Shown: positions 7,189-16,939 of the stretch, in pieces
How positions within the stretch are numbered: the first letter of the stretch is position 1
Layout: every line of letters begins with the position of its first letter
Notes under the pieces: model-generated
What the model was told of the DNA's origin: nothing
The model's database searches: none
The model's input: only the letters and a program-made list of their open reading frames with translations
Origin: Halobacteriales archaeon QS_9_68_17
GTDB taxonomy: Archaea > Halobacteriota > Halobacteria > Halobacteriales > Natronoarchaeaceae
NCBI GenBank assembly: GCA_003023565.1
Contig: PXSA01000034.1
Location: forward strand, 1 to 54,149
Direction of reading: 5' to 3'
Length of the DNA: 54,149 nucleotides
Program-made: the position numbers and the translations under genes

Positions 7189-10100
7189 TCAGCACTCGCT
7201 CCAGCCGCAGGACTCGCAGGTCTTGCAGCCTTCGGAGTAGTAGAGGGTCATCGACCCGCAGTCCGGGCACTCCGGGCTCTCGCCGGCGTCGATGATGTCC
7301 TGCTGATCGGTGCTGTCGGCCTGCGGGCCGGACCCGCCCCGCGTGCCGTCAGCAGACTTCTCCGGAGCCTGCTGTGCTCCGGAGTCCGCGGACTCCAGAC
7401 CGCCGTCGGTCTCGGGTTCGGCGGCCCCCTCGCCCTCCTCGATCTCGGTGAGGTTCTTCTGCTGCGGGTAGGCCTTCTCGATCTCGCCGTCGAGGTAGCG
7501 CCGCAGGGCGGTGCCGATGGCGTCCGGGATGGACTGGATCTGCTCGCCCTTGTCCCAGGCCACCTTCGGGCTGCGGATTCCCTGCAGGTCGTCCGCGATC
7601 TCGTACGGGTCGACGCCCGAGCGCAGGGCGAAGCTGATGATCTTGGCGAGCGCCTCGGTGAAGGAGGCGGTGAAGCCGCCGGAGTTGCCGATGTTGGCGA
7701 ACAGCTCGAACGGCTCGCCGTCGTCGTCCTCGTTGATGTTGACGTACAGCTTGCCGTAGCCCGTGTCGACGCGCTGGGTGACGCCGTGGAGCACGTCGGG
7801 GCGCGGGCGCTCCTCGGCGTAGGCGTCGCCGGTGGCGTCCGCGCCGGAGAGGATCTCGTTGACCTCCTCGTCCAGCGCGGCACGGACGTCCTCGTTCTCG
7901 AGGAACGCCTCGACGCCGCCGAACACGTCGTTGATCTGCTCGACGAGCGCCTCCGCGGCCTCGCCCTCCTCGGCGAACTCCGCGTTCTTCGCGCGGGTCG
8001 TCAGCACCTGCTTCGAGCGGGTGCCGTCGCGGTAGACGGTGACGCCTTTGCCGCCGTTCTCGTAGATGTAGCGGTACACCTCGTCCATCTCCTCGATGGT
8101 GGCGTCGTTCGGGAAGTTGCAGGTCTTCGAGATCGCGGAGTCGACGCCCTCCTGACAGGCGGTCTGGACGGCGGCGTGGTCCTTCCCGGAGAGGTCGCCG
8201 GTGACGACGAACAGCTCGCCGATCGGGTCCGGGACGGTGTCCACCCCCTCGACGCCGTCGAACTCGTTGTTCGCCATCTGCTCTTGGGCCTCGCGCTTGA
8301 CCGCCTCGACGTCCAGGTCGTTGTCCTCCAGCACGCGGAGGAAGTAGTCGTCGAACTCGACGAGCATCTCGTCGCCCTGGACGTCGTCGGAGACGTTCTT
8401 GTAGTAGGCGACGTTGTAGATGGGCTCGCAGCCACCTGTCGTATTTCCGACCATACTAGTCGTCCCAGTAGGGGCGATCGTCGTTGAGTTATGGTTACGG
8501 ATCGGGAAGCCGTCCGCCCAGTCGTCCGCGTCGAGGCCGGTCTGCTTCTCGAACCACTCGCGGTACTCGGTGGGGTTCGCGTACTTCGACTTGTCCCACT
8601 CGTCGAAGGAGCCGCGCTCCTGTGCGAGCTCGTGGGAGGCCCGCTTCGAGCCGTGGTTGATGTGGCGCATGACCTGCCGGGCGACCTCGTTGCCCTCCTC
8701 GCTGCCGTACTCGATGCCGAGCTGGATGTACAGCTGCGCCAGCCCCATCACGCCGAGACCGATCTTGCGCATCTCCCGGACCTTCCGCTCGATCTTGTCG
8801 ACCGGGAAGTCCGACATCGTGACGACGTTCTCGAGGAAGCGCGTCCCCTTCTCGATGCGGCGGTCGAGCTCCTCGACGTCTAACGCCTGGTCGAGGAAGT
8901 CGTCGACCGCGGCCTCCAGCGAGTCGTACTCGTCGGCGTGGTCGTCGTACCAGACGCGCCAGTCCGGCGCGTCCTCGTCGGCGAGCGTCGAGAGGTTGAT
9001 ATGGCCGAGGTTACAGGCCTCATATTCTTCCAGTGGTTGCTCCCCGCAATTATGGGTTACAAGCCCGTTAGCGACGAACGAGTGGGTTTCCGGCTCAGTC
9101 AGATCGTACACCGCTTCGTGACCGTCGGGAGTCACACTGTCGACCGTAGCGGTGAAGGACTCGCTTTCCGGAGTGTAGGTGTATGACTCCAAGTTCTCTT
9201 CCAACTTCTCGGTCTTGTCTTCGCGGAGAAACCCGATCCCTTCGGCGAATCGGATCTGGTTGTCCTTGGTGATCGCCAGCTCGTGTTGTGCTTTCGTCTC
9301 GTGCTCCTTTGTCCCACCGTTACCATCGGGCAGCTCGCGCATTTGGGCGGGACGTCGGTTTTCGTAGATCCGACTCGCGATGCCAAAGTTGAGCAGAAGT
9401 CGCTGTGTCTGCTTGAGCAGGTCAAGATGAGAGCTAGCAAGCCGGATACTCCGGCCGTTGCTGCTGCTTCCTTGTACGTTCCCGTCGGCGCTAAATAGCG
9501 CACGCAGGAAGCCGCGCGCCATCTCCTCGCTCCCTCGCTTGACCGCGTCCGGAACCTGCAACTTCTCGTCGACGAGCCCGGCTTCCTCGGCGTACTCGTA
9601 GAGCCGCGTCGAGCGAATCCGCTGCTCGACGGCCTTCGCGCCGCGGTACTCGTCGCTACGCGCGACCTCGTTCGCACCGATCTCGTAGTTCGCGTTCCCG
9701 TTCGGTGCGCGAACGACGCCGTTCACGTCCGCTGCGAACTCCTCCGATACCGCCGTATCTTCGTCGTAGAAGTTCAGGACGGCGCGTTCCTCGTCGTTCT
9801 TGAGATGTCCGTCGCCGACCAGCCAGCCCAGCACGCGACCCTCCTCGGCGCTGCCGTGCTGACCGAACTCGCCTTTCCGGTTCTGGACGTGAACTGCGTC
9901 CCCCGGTTCGAGGTTCCGTGCCTCCGTCCAGCCGTCGTCGGTCATGACGCGGTGGTCGGCGGTCAGACGGAGTTCGTACCCTTCGTCGGTCGTGAGCTTG
10001 TAAACGTCCTTCTCGCCGGTTTTGTAGACGCTGCTGGCCTCTTTCACACGATCTTCGCTGAGCCGCCCGTCGACGACGACGTCGCGTGCGGCCCCCTGTT

Positions 10101-13100
10101 CGTACAGCTCTTCGGCCGTGACGAGCCCGTTCTCGGTGCTAATGAGCGTGTCGCCTGTGACACAGGGATTAGTTGCAAGGATCCTGTGTTCCGGTTGCTC
10201 CTCGACGTCGAAGGAGTGCTCCTTGTTGACGCGTTCGAGGTAGATGACGCCGGGCTCGCCGTTCTCGTGTGCGCCCTCGACGATGTCCTCCCAGACGACC
10301 GCCGCGGGCATCGACAGCTCCTCGCCGACCTCGACGTACTCGCCGAGGTCGAACATCTCGTACAGTTCCTTCGTCTCCTCGGTGGCGACGTGGGGTTCGC
10401 CCGTGCGGGGGTTGGTGAACGTGAACTCCTCGCCGTTCTCCAGCGCATCCATGAAGTCGTCCGTGACGCCGACGGAGATGTTGAAGTTCGAGAGGTGGCC
10501 CTCGGCGGCGTTGCGGAGGTGCTTGGGAACCTTGCCGTCGTCGGTGATGAGCTCTCGGGCCTCCTCCAGCGCCTCCTTGAAGGAGTTGTGGGTGTAGTCG
10601 TCGGGGTCGTTGAGCCGCAGCGAGTGGGCCAGCGAGACGTCCTTGTTCTTGGCGTGGATGAACTGGATGACGTCCGGGTGAGAGATCCGCATCACGCCCA
10701 TCTGTGCGCCGCGGCGCGCGCCGCCCTGGGCGATGGTCTCGCAGTTATGAACGACGAGGTCTTCGGCGATGTAGGTGTGGGTATCAGCGACTTCAGCGTT
10801 GTAGACGGCACCGTCGTACTCCACCAGTTCGATAGAGTCGATAGCGACGACTTCACGGCCGTTCGCCTGTTTCGTCCTGTCGACCGCGCGGAAATCGTCA
10901 GGTACGTCATTGAACAGCCGTTCGAGCGGCGTCCCGAGTGCGGTACTGACGCTCGCACTCACCCAGTGAGTCGGCTTCCGGTCGTCGGACGTTCGACTGT
11001 GTCGAGAGAACTGAACGCCGCAGCGCAGACCCACCTGGAACACCCAGTCGATGACCTCTTCGCAGGTCAACTGGAGCGTCACGCGCTGGCTGTTCCCTCG
11101 GGTCTCCGTCGTTCCGTCTCCGTCGAACAGCGCTTCGACGACGCGAGCCTGCGTTTCCACCGGCGCATTCCAGAGGAACTCCGGAACGCGTTTTTCGGAA
11201 CTGCCCGTTCCGAACAGACCCTCGATAAGCTGTGCGAAACTCGCGTTCTCGACGTGGACGTGGAGCGTGTTTCGTTTCTCCACGACTTCGATACGGGACG
11301 ACACGTCGAACGCATCGAGAGCCGCCACGATCTCGTCGGCTTCGTCACGCTCGTCGGCGTGTAGCGTGAACGTCACCTCGTTCGGGATACCACGGCGATA
11401 GACGACACAGCCCTCCGCGAGGTACCAGCCTGCGATCGTCCCCATATCGGCAACGGGAACCTTTGTTTCGATGGAATACGGTTGCGTACCTTTGTCGGCA
11501 CCGTAGTACTCTCGATTGATAGTCGCGCCGCCGTCTGTGAATACCATCGGCCCGGACGCGCACGACGCGAGGTCGATGGTCTCGTGCTTAGCGAGGCCGT
11601 TGTCGTCCGACGCGTGGCCGAGAACGAGCAGGTCGTTTTCCGTGAGTTCTCGTGCATCGACCCACTCGAATCCGTCTTCGCGAACGACTTTGAAGGGATG
11701 TTCTCCAGTCGCTCGAATCGGATCGTTCAGTCGCTCCGGAACGATTTCGACGACTTCTTCGTCGACCTGTCGTTCCATAGTTTCGACGATCGGTTGCTCG
11801 TCACCGTTCTCGTCGATGACGAGGTCGCCTTCGCCCAGGTTCTCGATGGCCCGTTGCCCATCTGGGGTGAGTACGTTCGTCCCTGGCGGGAAGCACATCT
11901 GGTCGTAGGTGCGCATGAAGGTGATGGGACCGGACGCGATGCCGCCGGTGGAACCGACCGCGTCGCCGTACGGCCTTAATTTCCAGAAGGCATACCCCAT
12001 TCCACCACCACTTTGGAAAACCTGGGCGGCTTCCTTTGCGGTTTGATGAATGTCGTCGATGTCGTCCTCGGGAGAGTCGACGAAGCAAGCGGAGAGCTGC
12101 TGGAGTTCGTCGCCCGCGTTCATCAGGGTGGGACTGTTGTGGCTCACGAACCCTTCGACGACGTATTTATTCCGACGTGGGACCTGCATGTCCTCGACCG
12201 ACATCGTTCCGACTTCGGTGACCGACGAGATCGGCTCGTAGAACTGGTCGCGCTCGACGTGTTCGGCGACGGGGGAATCCCACAGTTCGGGGTACTGCTC
12301 TGCGTACTGCTCGAAGATGCCCTTGCCGATCTCTTGGTGATGCTCAGCGGTGGAATCGATCAGGAACTGGGAGAGGTCACAGTACGCGTCGTGATCGAGG
12401 TCGCTCCTCTGGTACCACTCCCGGAGCTGCTCGGTCTGGTTCGGGACCTTGATCGAAGTGGCGTTGTCGGCGACCTCCTCGAACCGGGATGCGCTCTCGC
12501 TCTTCCGTTCGCTTATGAATCCGACGCGTTCGACGAACCGTTTGCCACAGACGTTCTTCCGGATCGAAACGCGGTAGCCGTCTCGCTTCTCGTTCACCGA
12601 CACGCGGATTCCCAGGCCGAGCAGCAGCGTCTGTACCTGAAAGGCGAGTTCCTCGCTGTGAGTGTACAGTTCGATGGCTCGCTCACCGACTGTACCGTCG
12701 GCCTCGAACAGTCCTCGCAGGAACCTCGCCACGCCGGTCCGACCGCCTCGGAGGATCGCTTCCGGTACCGTCGCAGTGTCCGAGGCGTCCTTCAGCAGGT
12801 CGTTCCGGTCGAGGAACGTGTACAGATCACGCCGGTTTGCCCGTCCGATGGTGCATGCAGCCTCCCCGCTAGGCCCGGTCGTTGGTTTGAATCCGAAAAC
12901 ACTCTCGGTCAGTTCGACCCAGTGCTCGACGAGGTCCTCGTCGCTGTCGTCGAACGCGACCCTGACGGTGCCGTTCTCGCGCGCCAGAAAATCCTGGCGC
13001 TGGAGGACGGAGACGTAGATGCCGAACTCCGTCTCGTCCATCCCCAGCGCCCGCCGTGCGACATCGGCCTCGACCTCGCCGTGCTGTTCGACGTAGTCGA

Positions 13101-13816
13101 AGACGTCCTTCCGGTGGCGGTGGTCGATCTGCAGGTCGTCGGAGAAGTTCATGGACGATGGTACGACGATCCCCTACTTAATGATTGACCGTTGCAGACG
13201 AACACGCCGCCGCCACCTCCGGGCATTTCCGCGACGTCGAACCGCGGTCTCCCCGTTCTGGTACTTCTCCTCGACGCTGGCGTTCCCGTCCTCGTCGTCG
13301 TAGACTCGGTCTCCAGGTTCCACCTCGGAGATGGGTTTCATGCCGCCGCCGGCTGCGACCATCGAGTCCGGTGGCACGCAGTTCGGCATGAAGTCCAGGT
13401 TCTCCATCATCCCCTGGAACTCCTCGGCGGTCTCCTCGACGTGTTCGCGGATCCCGTCGGGGAGCTCGGGGACGACCGTCTCGTAAGAGAACTTGTTGAC
13501 GTTGTAGGTCGAGAGGGTCGTCTCGGCGTCGTCGTCGACCGTCGTGCCCTTGCCGAACACCCCCGGGCGTGACCGTGGTCTCCTCGTCGCGCTTTTCGGC
13601 TTCGTAAACGGCCTCGGCGAGCGCGATGTTCTCGCCGACGCGCTCGAACAGGTCCTCCTGCTCCTCGATGAGTTCGCCGTCGGCGTCCTTCCGGAGGTAG
13701 CGGGCGGGGAGGATGTTGTGGTAGGCGTTGCCCGTCAGGCGCTCCTGGAGGGTGTCGCCCTCGGTGCGCTTGATCGGGAGGGTGATCTCGTCGGCCGTGA
13801 GGTCCGCGTCACTCAT
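7189..13816 (-). CDS. nrdJ: B12-dependent (class II) ribonucleotide reductase with three inteins; 5' part disrupted
   Basis: This enzyme reduces ribonucleotides to deoxyribonucleotides using adenosylcobalamin. Extein blocks in order are the N-terminal ATP-cone-like start (MSDADLTADEITLPIKRTEG), NSPTLMNAG, QSGGGMGYAFWKLRPYGD, the Cys-bearing ACNLGHINLS, NHNSTTIAPTGTTSM, and a C-terminal CPDCGSM...CKTCESCGWSEC zinc/redox tail. Three inteins interrupt it. The frame is open from 13152 to 7189 (1987 codons). Upstream it is broken: one extra G in the G-run at 13560-13564 separates TVTPG from VFGKGTT, a frame slip follows NGETA inside intein 1, and a TAG lies at 13174-13176. As written, no single chain covers the enzyme. 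Sequence error, decay or an unusual split gene are all possible. Confidence 0.9.
9049..10164 (-). mobile_element. Intein 3 of NrdJ (372 aa)
   Basis: Inserted between ILATNP and CGEQPLEEYEACNL, just before the active-site Cys region. It begins CVTGDTLISTENGLVTAEEL, has block B with RLTADHRVMT, and ends THSFVANGLVTHN followed by Cys. Both LAGLIDADG motifs look intact (LGWLVGDGHL and FLRALFSADGNV), so it should be able to splice and may encode an active homing endonuclease. Confidence 0.94.
10744..11895 (-). mobile_element. Intein 2 of NrdJ (384 aa)
   Basis: Inserted between TYDQM and CETIAQGG. It begins CFPPGTNVLTPDGQRAIENL (block A with nucleophile Cys), has block B with the ATGEHPF triad region, and ends TYIAEDLVVHN before Cys+1. 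All splicing residues are present. The dodecapeptide motifs are AGWYLAEGCV and VVEALFDGDGTT; in the first, the catalytic Asp position is Glu, so homing-endonuclease activity may be weakened or lost while splicing is kept. Confidence 0.93.
12136..13380 (-). mobile_element. Intein 1 of NrdJ (disrupted)
   Basis: Inserted between FMPN and SPTLMNAG of the reductase. Block A is CVPPDSMVAAGGGMKPISEV, starting with the nucleophile Cys; the C-terminal end is EGFVSHN followed by Ser. One LAGLIDADG-type motif (FLRGLFEADGTV) is visible, but block B (TxxH) and the first LAGLIDADG motif are not found. The sequence between NGETA and MNFSDDLQ is frame-disrupted and contains the TAG at 13174. The segment starting MNFSDDLQIDHRHRKDVFDY looks like a winged helix within the endonuclease region. 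Splicing as a single chain is not possible as written. Confidence 0.85.
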
Positions 13817-14325
13817 GCGTGGCACCCCTTGTGGGCCGTCGGGCGGTTCGGTCGTCGGCGGGCGTCGTGTGTCCGTTCATTCGTAGCGAAGATCTGGTAC
13901 TGAAGCCTGCTAATTAACAGTTCGGCTTTCGGATTTTTCAACAGCTTCTGCTCGGGGATGTTTCTGCGTAGTCGAACGCGGCCGGTGTTGCCGGACCCCG
14001 CGTCCCGCGCGAAGTCGGCGTTCGGTACGCCCACAACTCCGTGCGGGCGTATAATAAAGATGGGCAGTCCCCGAAGTGGAAGTGAAACAACAGGACCTCC
14101 GCGCTGTCGGGAGGTTCCGGCAGCACCGGCGGGTGAGAGTGGTCGCGTTCATGGCGGCGCGCTGCCGGGGGTCGAGTCGTTCCATCCTCGGTCACGTACG
14201 GTCCCGGGCGTGTTAATCACCGTGGCCCGTTCGGGAGCTGACACGACGCGAACGTACGTCGGCTCCGGTTGCGATCGATGCGATCGGACAGCAAACTTAT
14301 GGTCAGCCAGTGAGGTGATCGGAAC
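13817..14325. other. Intergenic region between divergent nrdJ and a small membrane-protein gene
   Basis: About 500 bases hold no convincing gene on either strand; short open frames are Arg/Pro-rich and unlike haloarchaeal proteins. AT-rich patches at 13906-13920 and 14048-14060 (GTATAATAAAG) could serve as promoters for nrdJ or for something not recognised. The nrdJ leader must lie near 13820-13900. No cobalamin riboswitch was recognised by eye. Confidence 0.4.
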
Positions 14326-14526
14326 ATGTACGCGCAGTTATCCGCGGCCCTGTTCCAACTGCAGGCCCTCCCGGACTCGCCGCTCGGCAAGCTCCTCGTC
14401 GCGATAGTCGCGCTCGCCGTCGTCGTCCTCGTCGGCCGCGTCGTCCTCAGTATCGCCTGGAAACTGCTGCTGATCGCGGGCGTCGTCGTCGCCGCGCTCT
14501 ACGCGGTCAGTCTGGTCCCGTTCTGA
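14326..14526 (+). CDS. Small membrane protein (66 aa)
   Basis: A 66-residue protein with an amphipathic start (MYAQLSAALFQLQALPDSPL) and two closely spaced hydrophobic stretches (LVAIVALAVVVLVGRVV and LLLIAGVVVAALYAVSLV), so it is probably membrane-embedded. It has no Cys and no recognised motif. The ATG is the first possible start. It converges on trpG, ending 59 bases away. The function is unknown. Confidence 0.62.
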   Translation: MYAQLSAALFQLQALPDSPLGKLLVAIVALAVVVLVGRVVLSIAWKLLLIAGVVVAALYAVSLVPF

Positions 14527-14585
14527 ACGCCGCGCAGCGGTCTCCCGGCGCGACGAAACACCGCGGAGCGCGCCGGCGCGAGCGC

Positions 14586-15227
14586 TCACAGTCCGTCGAG
14601 GAAGTTCTCGATGACGTCGTGTCCCACGGCCGTGAGCACGCTCTCCGGGTGGAACAGCACGCCCTCGATGGGGTGTTCGCGGTGGCGGACGCCCATCGCG
14701 ATCTCCGTCCCGTCGTGGTCGGTCACGGCGGTCACCTCGAAGCAGTTCGGCACGTCCGCGGCGACGAGCGAGTGGTAGCGCCCGGCGCGGAAGCCCTGGT
14801 CGAGACCGGCGAAGACGCCCTCGCCGTCGTGTTCTATCGGGGACGCCTTCCCGTGGATCGGCTCCGGCGCGCGCCCGACCGACCCGCCGTAAACGTGGAC
14901 GGCCGCCTCGAAGCCGAGACAGACGCCCAGCGTCGGCACCTCCGGGCTGACCTCCCGCAGGACGTCGTTCGTGACGCCTACGTCGCGCTCGTTCGCCGGG
15001 TGGCCCGGCCCCGGACTGACGACGATGGCGTCCGGGTCGACCGCGCGCACCGCGTCGAGCGACGCGGTGTTTCGCAGCACCTCGGTGTCGGCGTGCTCGC
15101 TGACGTCTTCGGAAGCCTCCGCTTCCGAACGGCACGAGGAGGCGAGTAGCGACTCCTCGACGTACTCGACGAGGTTGTACGTGAACGAGTCGAAGTTATC
15201 GACGAACAGGACCGTCGGGTCGCTCAT
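14586..15227 (-). CDS. trpG: Anthranilate synthase glutamine amidotransferase subunit
   Basis: TrpG supplies ammonia from glutamine to TrpE for anthranilate synthesis. The class I amidotransferase triad is present: Cys in GVCLGFEAA, and His and Glu in VLFHPES. VSPGPGHP and GKASPIEHDGEGVF are also typical. At 213 residues it has normal length, but residues about 28-50 (SLLASSCRSEAEASEDVSEH) look like an insert between the conserved NLVEYVEE and the next strand, and the DNA there forms a 9-bp inverted repeat (15108-15129). The start ATG overlaps the trpE stop (ATGA). It is the last gene of trpDFEG. Confidence 0.95.
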   Translation of the reverse strand: MSDPTVLFVDNFDSFTYNLVEYVEESLLASSCRSEAEASEDVSEHADTEVLRNTASLDAVRAVDPDAIVVSPGPGHPANERDVGVTNDVLREVSPEVPTLGVCLGFEAAVHVYGGSVGRAPEPIHGKASPIEHDGEGVFAGLDQGFRAGRYHSLVAADVPNCFEVTAVTDHDGTEIAMGVRHREHPIEGVLFHPESVLTAVGHDVIENFLDGL

Positions 15228-16939
15228 CGTTTGCCCCCCGGTTCGGTCGTCGACCCGCCGCCCGTCGGCGTTTCCGCGTCGCCGGTCTCGTCGTCGGTCG
15301 CGACCGTCTCGCTCCCCGCGATCCGGTCCAGCGCGACGAGCACGCCATCCATCTTCTTCTCGGTCTCCTCGTACTCCGCGGTCGGGTCGCTGTCGGCGAC
15401 GACGCCCGCGCCGGCCTGCACCGTGACGCGGTCGGCGGTCCCGTCGCCGTCGGGCAGCGCCGCGCCGCGCTCGACGGTCGCCGTCCGGATGACGATCGCC
15501 GAGTCCATGTCGCCGTTCCACGAGTAGTAGCCGACGCCGCCGCCGTAGAGGCCGCGCGGTTCGGGTTCGAGGTCGTCGATGACCTCCATGGCGCGGATCT
15601 TCGGCGCGCCCGAGAGCGTCCCGGCGGGGAACGCCGCCCGCGTCGCGTCGAAGGCGTCGGGGGACTCCGTTTCCCGGCTTGCCGAACGCGGTTCGGCAGC
15701 GTCGCAGTCCCCGGCGAGGGTCCCCGTCACGGTGCTCTCGATGTGCTGGACGTGGCTGTACTTCAGCACGTCCATGAACTCGTCGACGCGGACGCTCCCG
15801 GACTCGCTGACCCGCCGCACGTCGTTGCGCGCGAGGTCGACGAGCATCGTGTGCTCGGCCCGCTCCTTCTCGTCGGCGAGCATCTCGCCGGCGAGGCGGC
15901 GGTCCTCGACGGGGCTCGCGCCGCGGTCGCAGGTGCCCGCGATGGGGTTCGCCATCACCTCGTCGCCGCCCACGGAGACGAGCGTCTCGGGGCTCGCGCC
16001 GACGACGTGCAGGTCGTCGTAGCCGAGCAGGTACATGTACGGCGACGGGTTCACCTCGCGCAGGGCCTCGTACAGCCCCAGCGGGTCGACGTCGCCGTAC
16101 AGTTCCCGCTTGCGCGAGACGACGCCCTGGTAGATGTCGCCGTCGAGGACGTGCTCTTTCGCCTTCCGGACGCTCTCCTCGTACTCGCCCTGCGGGCCGG
16201 CGGTCTCGGCCGCCGTCTCGAACCCGCCGGGGTCGGGACCGTCGGCCTCGGCCAGCAGTGTTCCGACGCGTTCGACCTCGGCGACGAGGTCGTCGTAGAC
16301 GGCCCCGGCGTCGTCCTCGGGGCGGAGCACCGGCGTGCAGACGAGTTCGAGCGTCCCCGCCACGTCGTCGAAGACGAGCGTCGTCGTGTTCAGCACGAAC
16401 TGGGCGTCCGGGAACCGCGAGGGCGGGCGCTCCAGTCCCACCTCGTCGAGCCACAGGTCGTAGACGGCGTCGTACGCGAGGAAGCCGACGAGGCCGCCTT
16501 CGAGGTGTTGGCGGTCGTGGTCCGGAAAGCCCCGCAGTTCGGCGTCGGGCAGCACCGCCCGAAGTTCGTCGACGGTGTCGCCGCCGTTCGTCGCGATCAG
16601 GTCGCCGTAGCGCTCGTCGGTCAGCACGTCGACCGTCGTCTCGTCCGGGCCGACCGTCGCGACGGCGACCGGGTCGTACCCGACGAACGAGTAGCGGGCG
16701 TGCCGGTCCGGGTTGGCCGAGGTCGGCCGGAACGCGCCGTCGGGGTCGCTGGAGGCGGTCTTCTCCGCGCTCTCAAGCAGGAACGAGTAGTCCGACGCGT
16801 CGGCGTCGGTCGTCCGGCCCGTCAGCGCGGCGTAGGCGGCGAGCGGCGAGGCGTCGGCGTCGAGTTCGGCGGCCGCGCGGACCACGACGGGGCCGTCGGC
16901 GTCCGCGTGCTCGACGAACGTCTCGCGGTCGACGTTCAC
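15224..16939 (-). CDS. trpE: Anthranilate synthase component I
   Basis: The 571-residue protein makes anthranilate from chorismate together with TrpG. Chorismate-binding family landmarks are GDIYQGVVSRK, NPSPYMYLLG, GASPETLVSV, NPIAGTCDRG, EHTMLVDLARND, and AAFPAGTLSGAPKIRAMEVI. It starts at a GTG overlapping the trpF stop by 4 bases, and ends overlapping trpG by 4. Between VTGTLAG and DAFDATRAAF there is an extra stretch (DCDAAEPRSASRETESP) whose DNA contains an 8-bp inverted repeat (15680-15698); it looks like an insert. The C-terminus after IAGSETVA is a low-complexity Thr/Gly tail. Confidence 0.96.
   Translation of the reverse strand: MNVDRETFVEHADADGPVVVRAAAELDADASPLAAYAALTGRTTDADASDYSFLLESAEKTASSDPDGAFRPTSANPDRHARYSFVGYDPVAVATVGPDETTVDVLTDERYGDLIATNGGDTVDELRAVLPDAELRGFPDHDRQHLEGGLVGFLAYDAVYDLWLDEVGLERPPSRFPDAQFVLNTTTLVFDDVAGTLELVCTPVLRPEDDAGAVYDDLVAEVERVGTLLAEADGPDPGGFETAAETAGPQGEYEESVRKAKEHVLDGDIYQGVVSRKRELYGDVDPLGLYEALREVNPSPYMYLLGYDDLHVVGASPETLVSVGGDEVMANPIAGTCDRGASPVEDRRLAGEMLADEKERAEHTMLVDLARNDVRRVSESGSVRVDEFMDVLKYSHVQHIESTVTGTLAGDCDAAEPRSASRETESPDAFDATRAAFPAGTLSGAPKIRAMEVIDDLEPEPRGLYGGGVGYYSWNGDMDSAIVIRTATVERGAALPDGDGTADRVTVQAGAGVVADSDPTAEYEETEKKMDGVLVALDRIAGSETVATDDETGDAETPTGGGSTTEPGGKR

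Noticed and set aside
7048..8487. 479-codon plus-strand open frame opposite nrdJ
   Set aside because: Antisense to conserved NrdJ C-terminal sequence; Val/Leu/Asp-rich mirror composition without motifs.
13152..13176. Natural split intein in NrdJ as the preferred explanation
   Set aside because: The break lies just after block A, not between the usual N and C halves, and another frameshift precedes it in the extein. Decay or sequence error explains the data more simply, so it is kept only as an alternative.
13817..14325. Cobalamin riboswitch upstream of the B12-dependent reductase
   Set aside because: No cobalamin-box-like conserved core was recognisable by eye, and such riboswitches are rare in archaea. 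A covariance-model search would decide.
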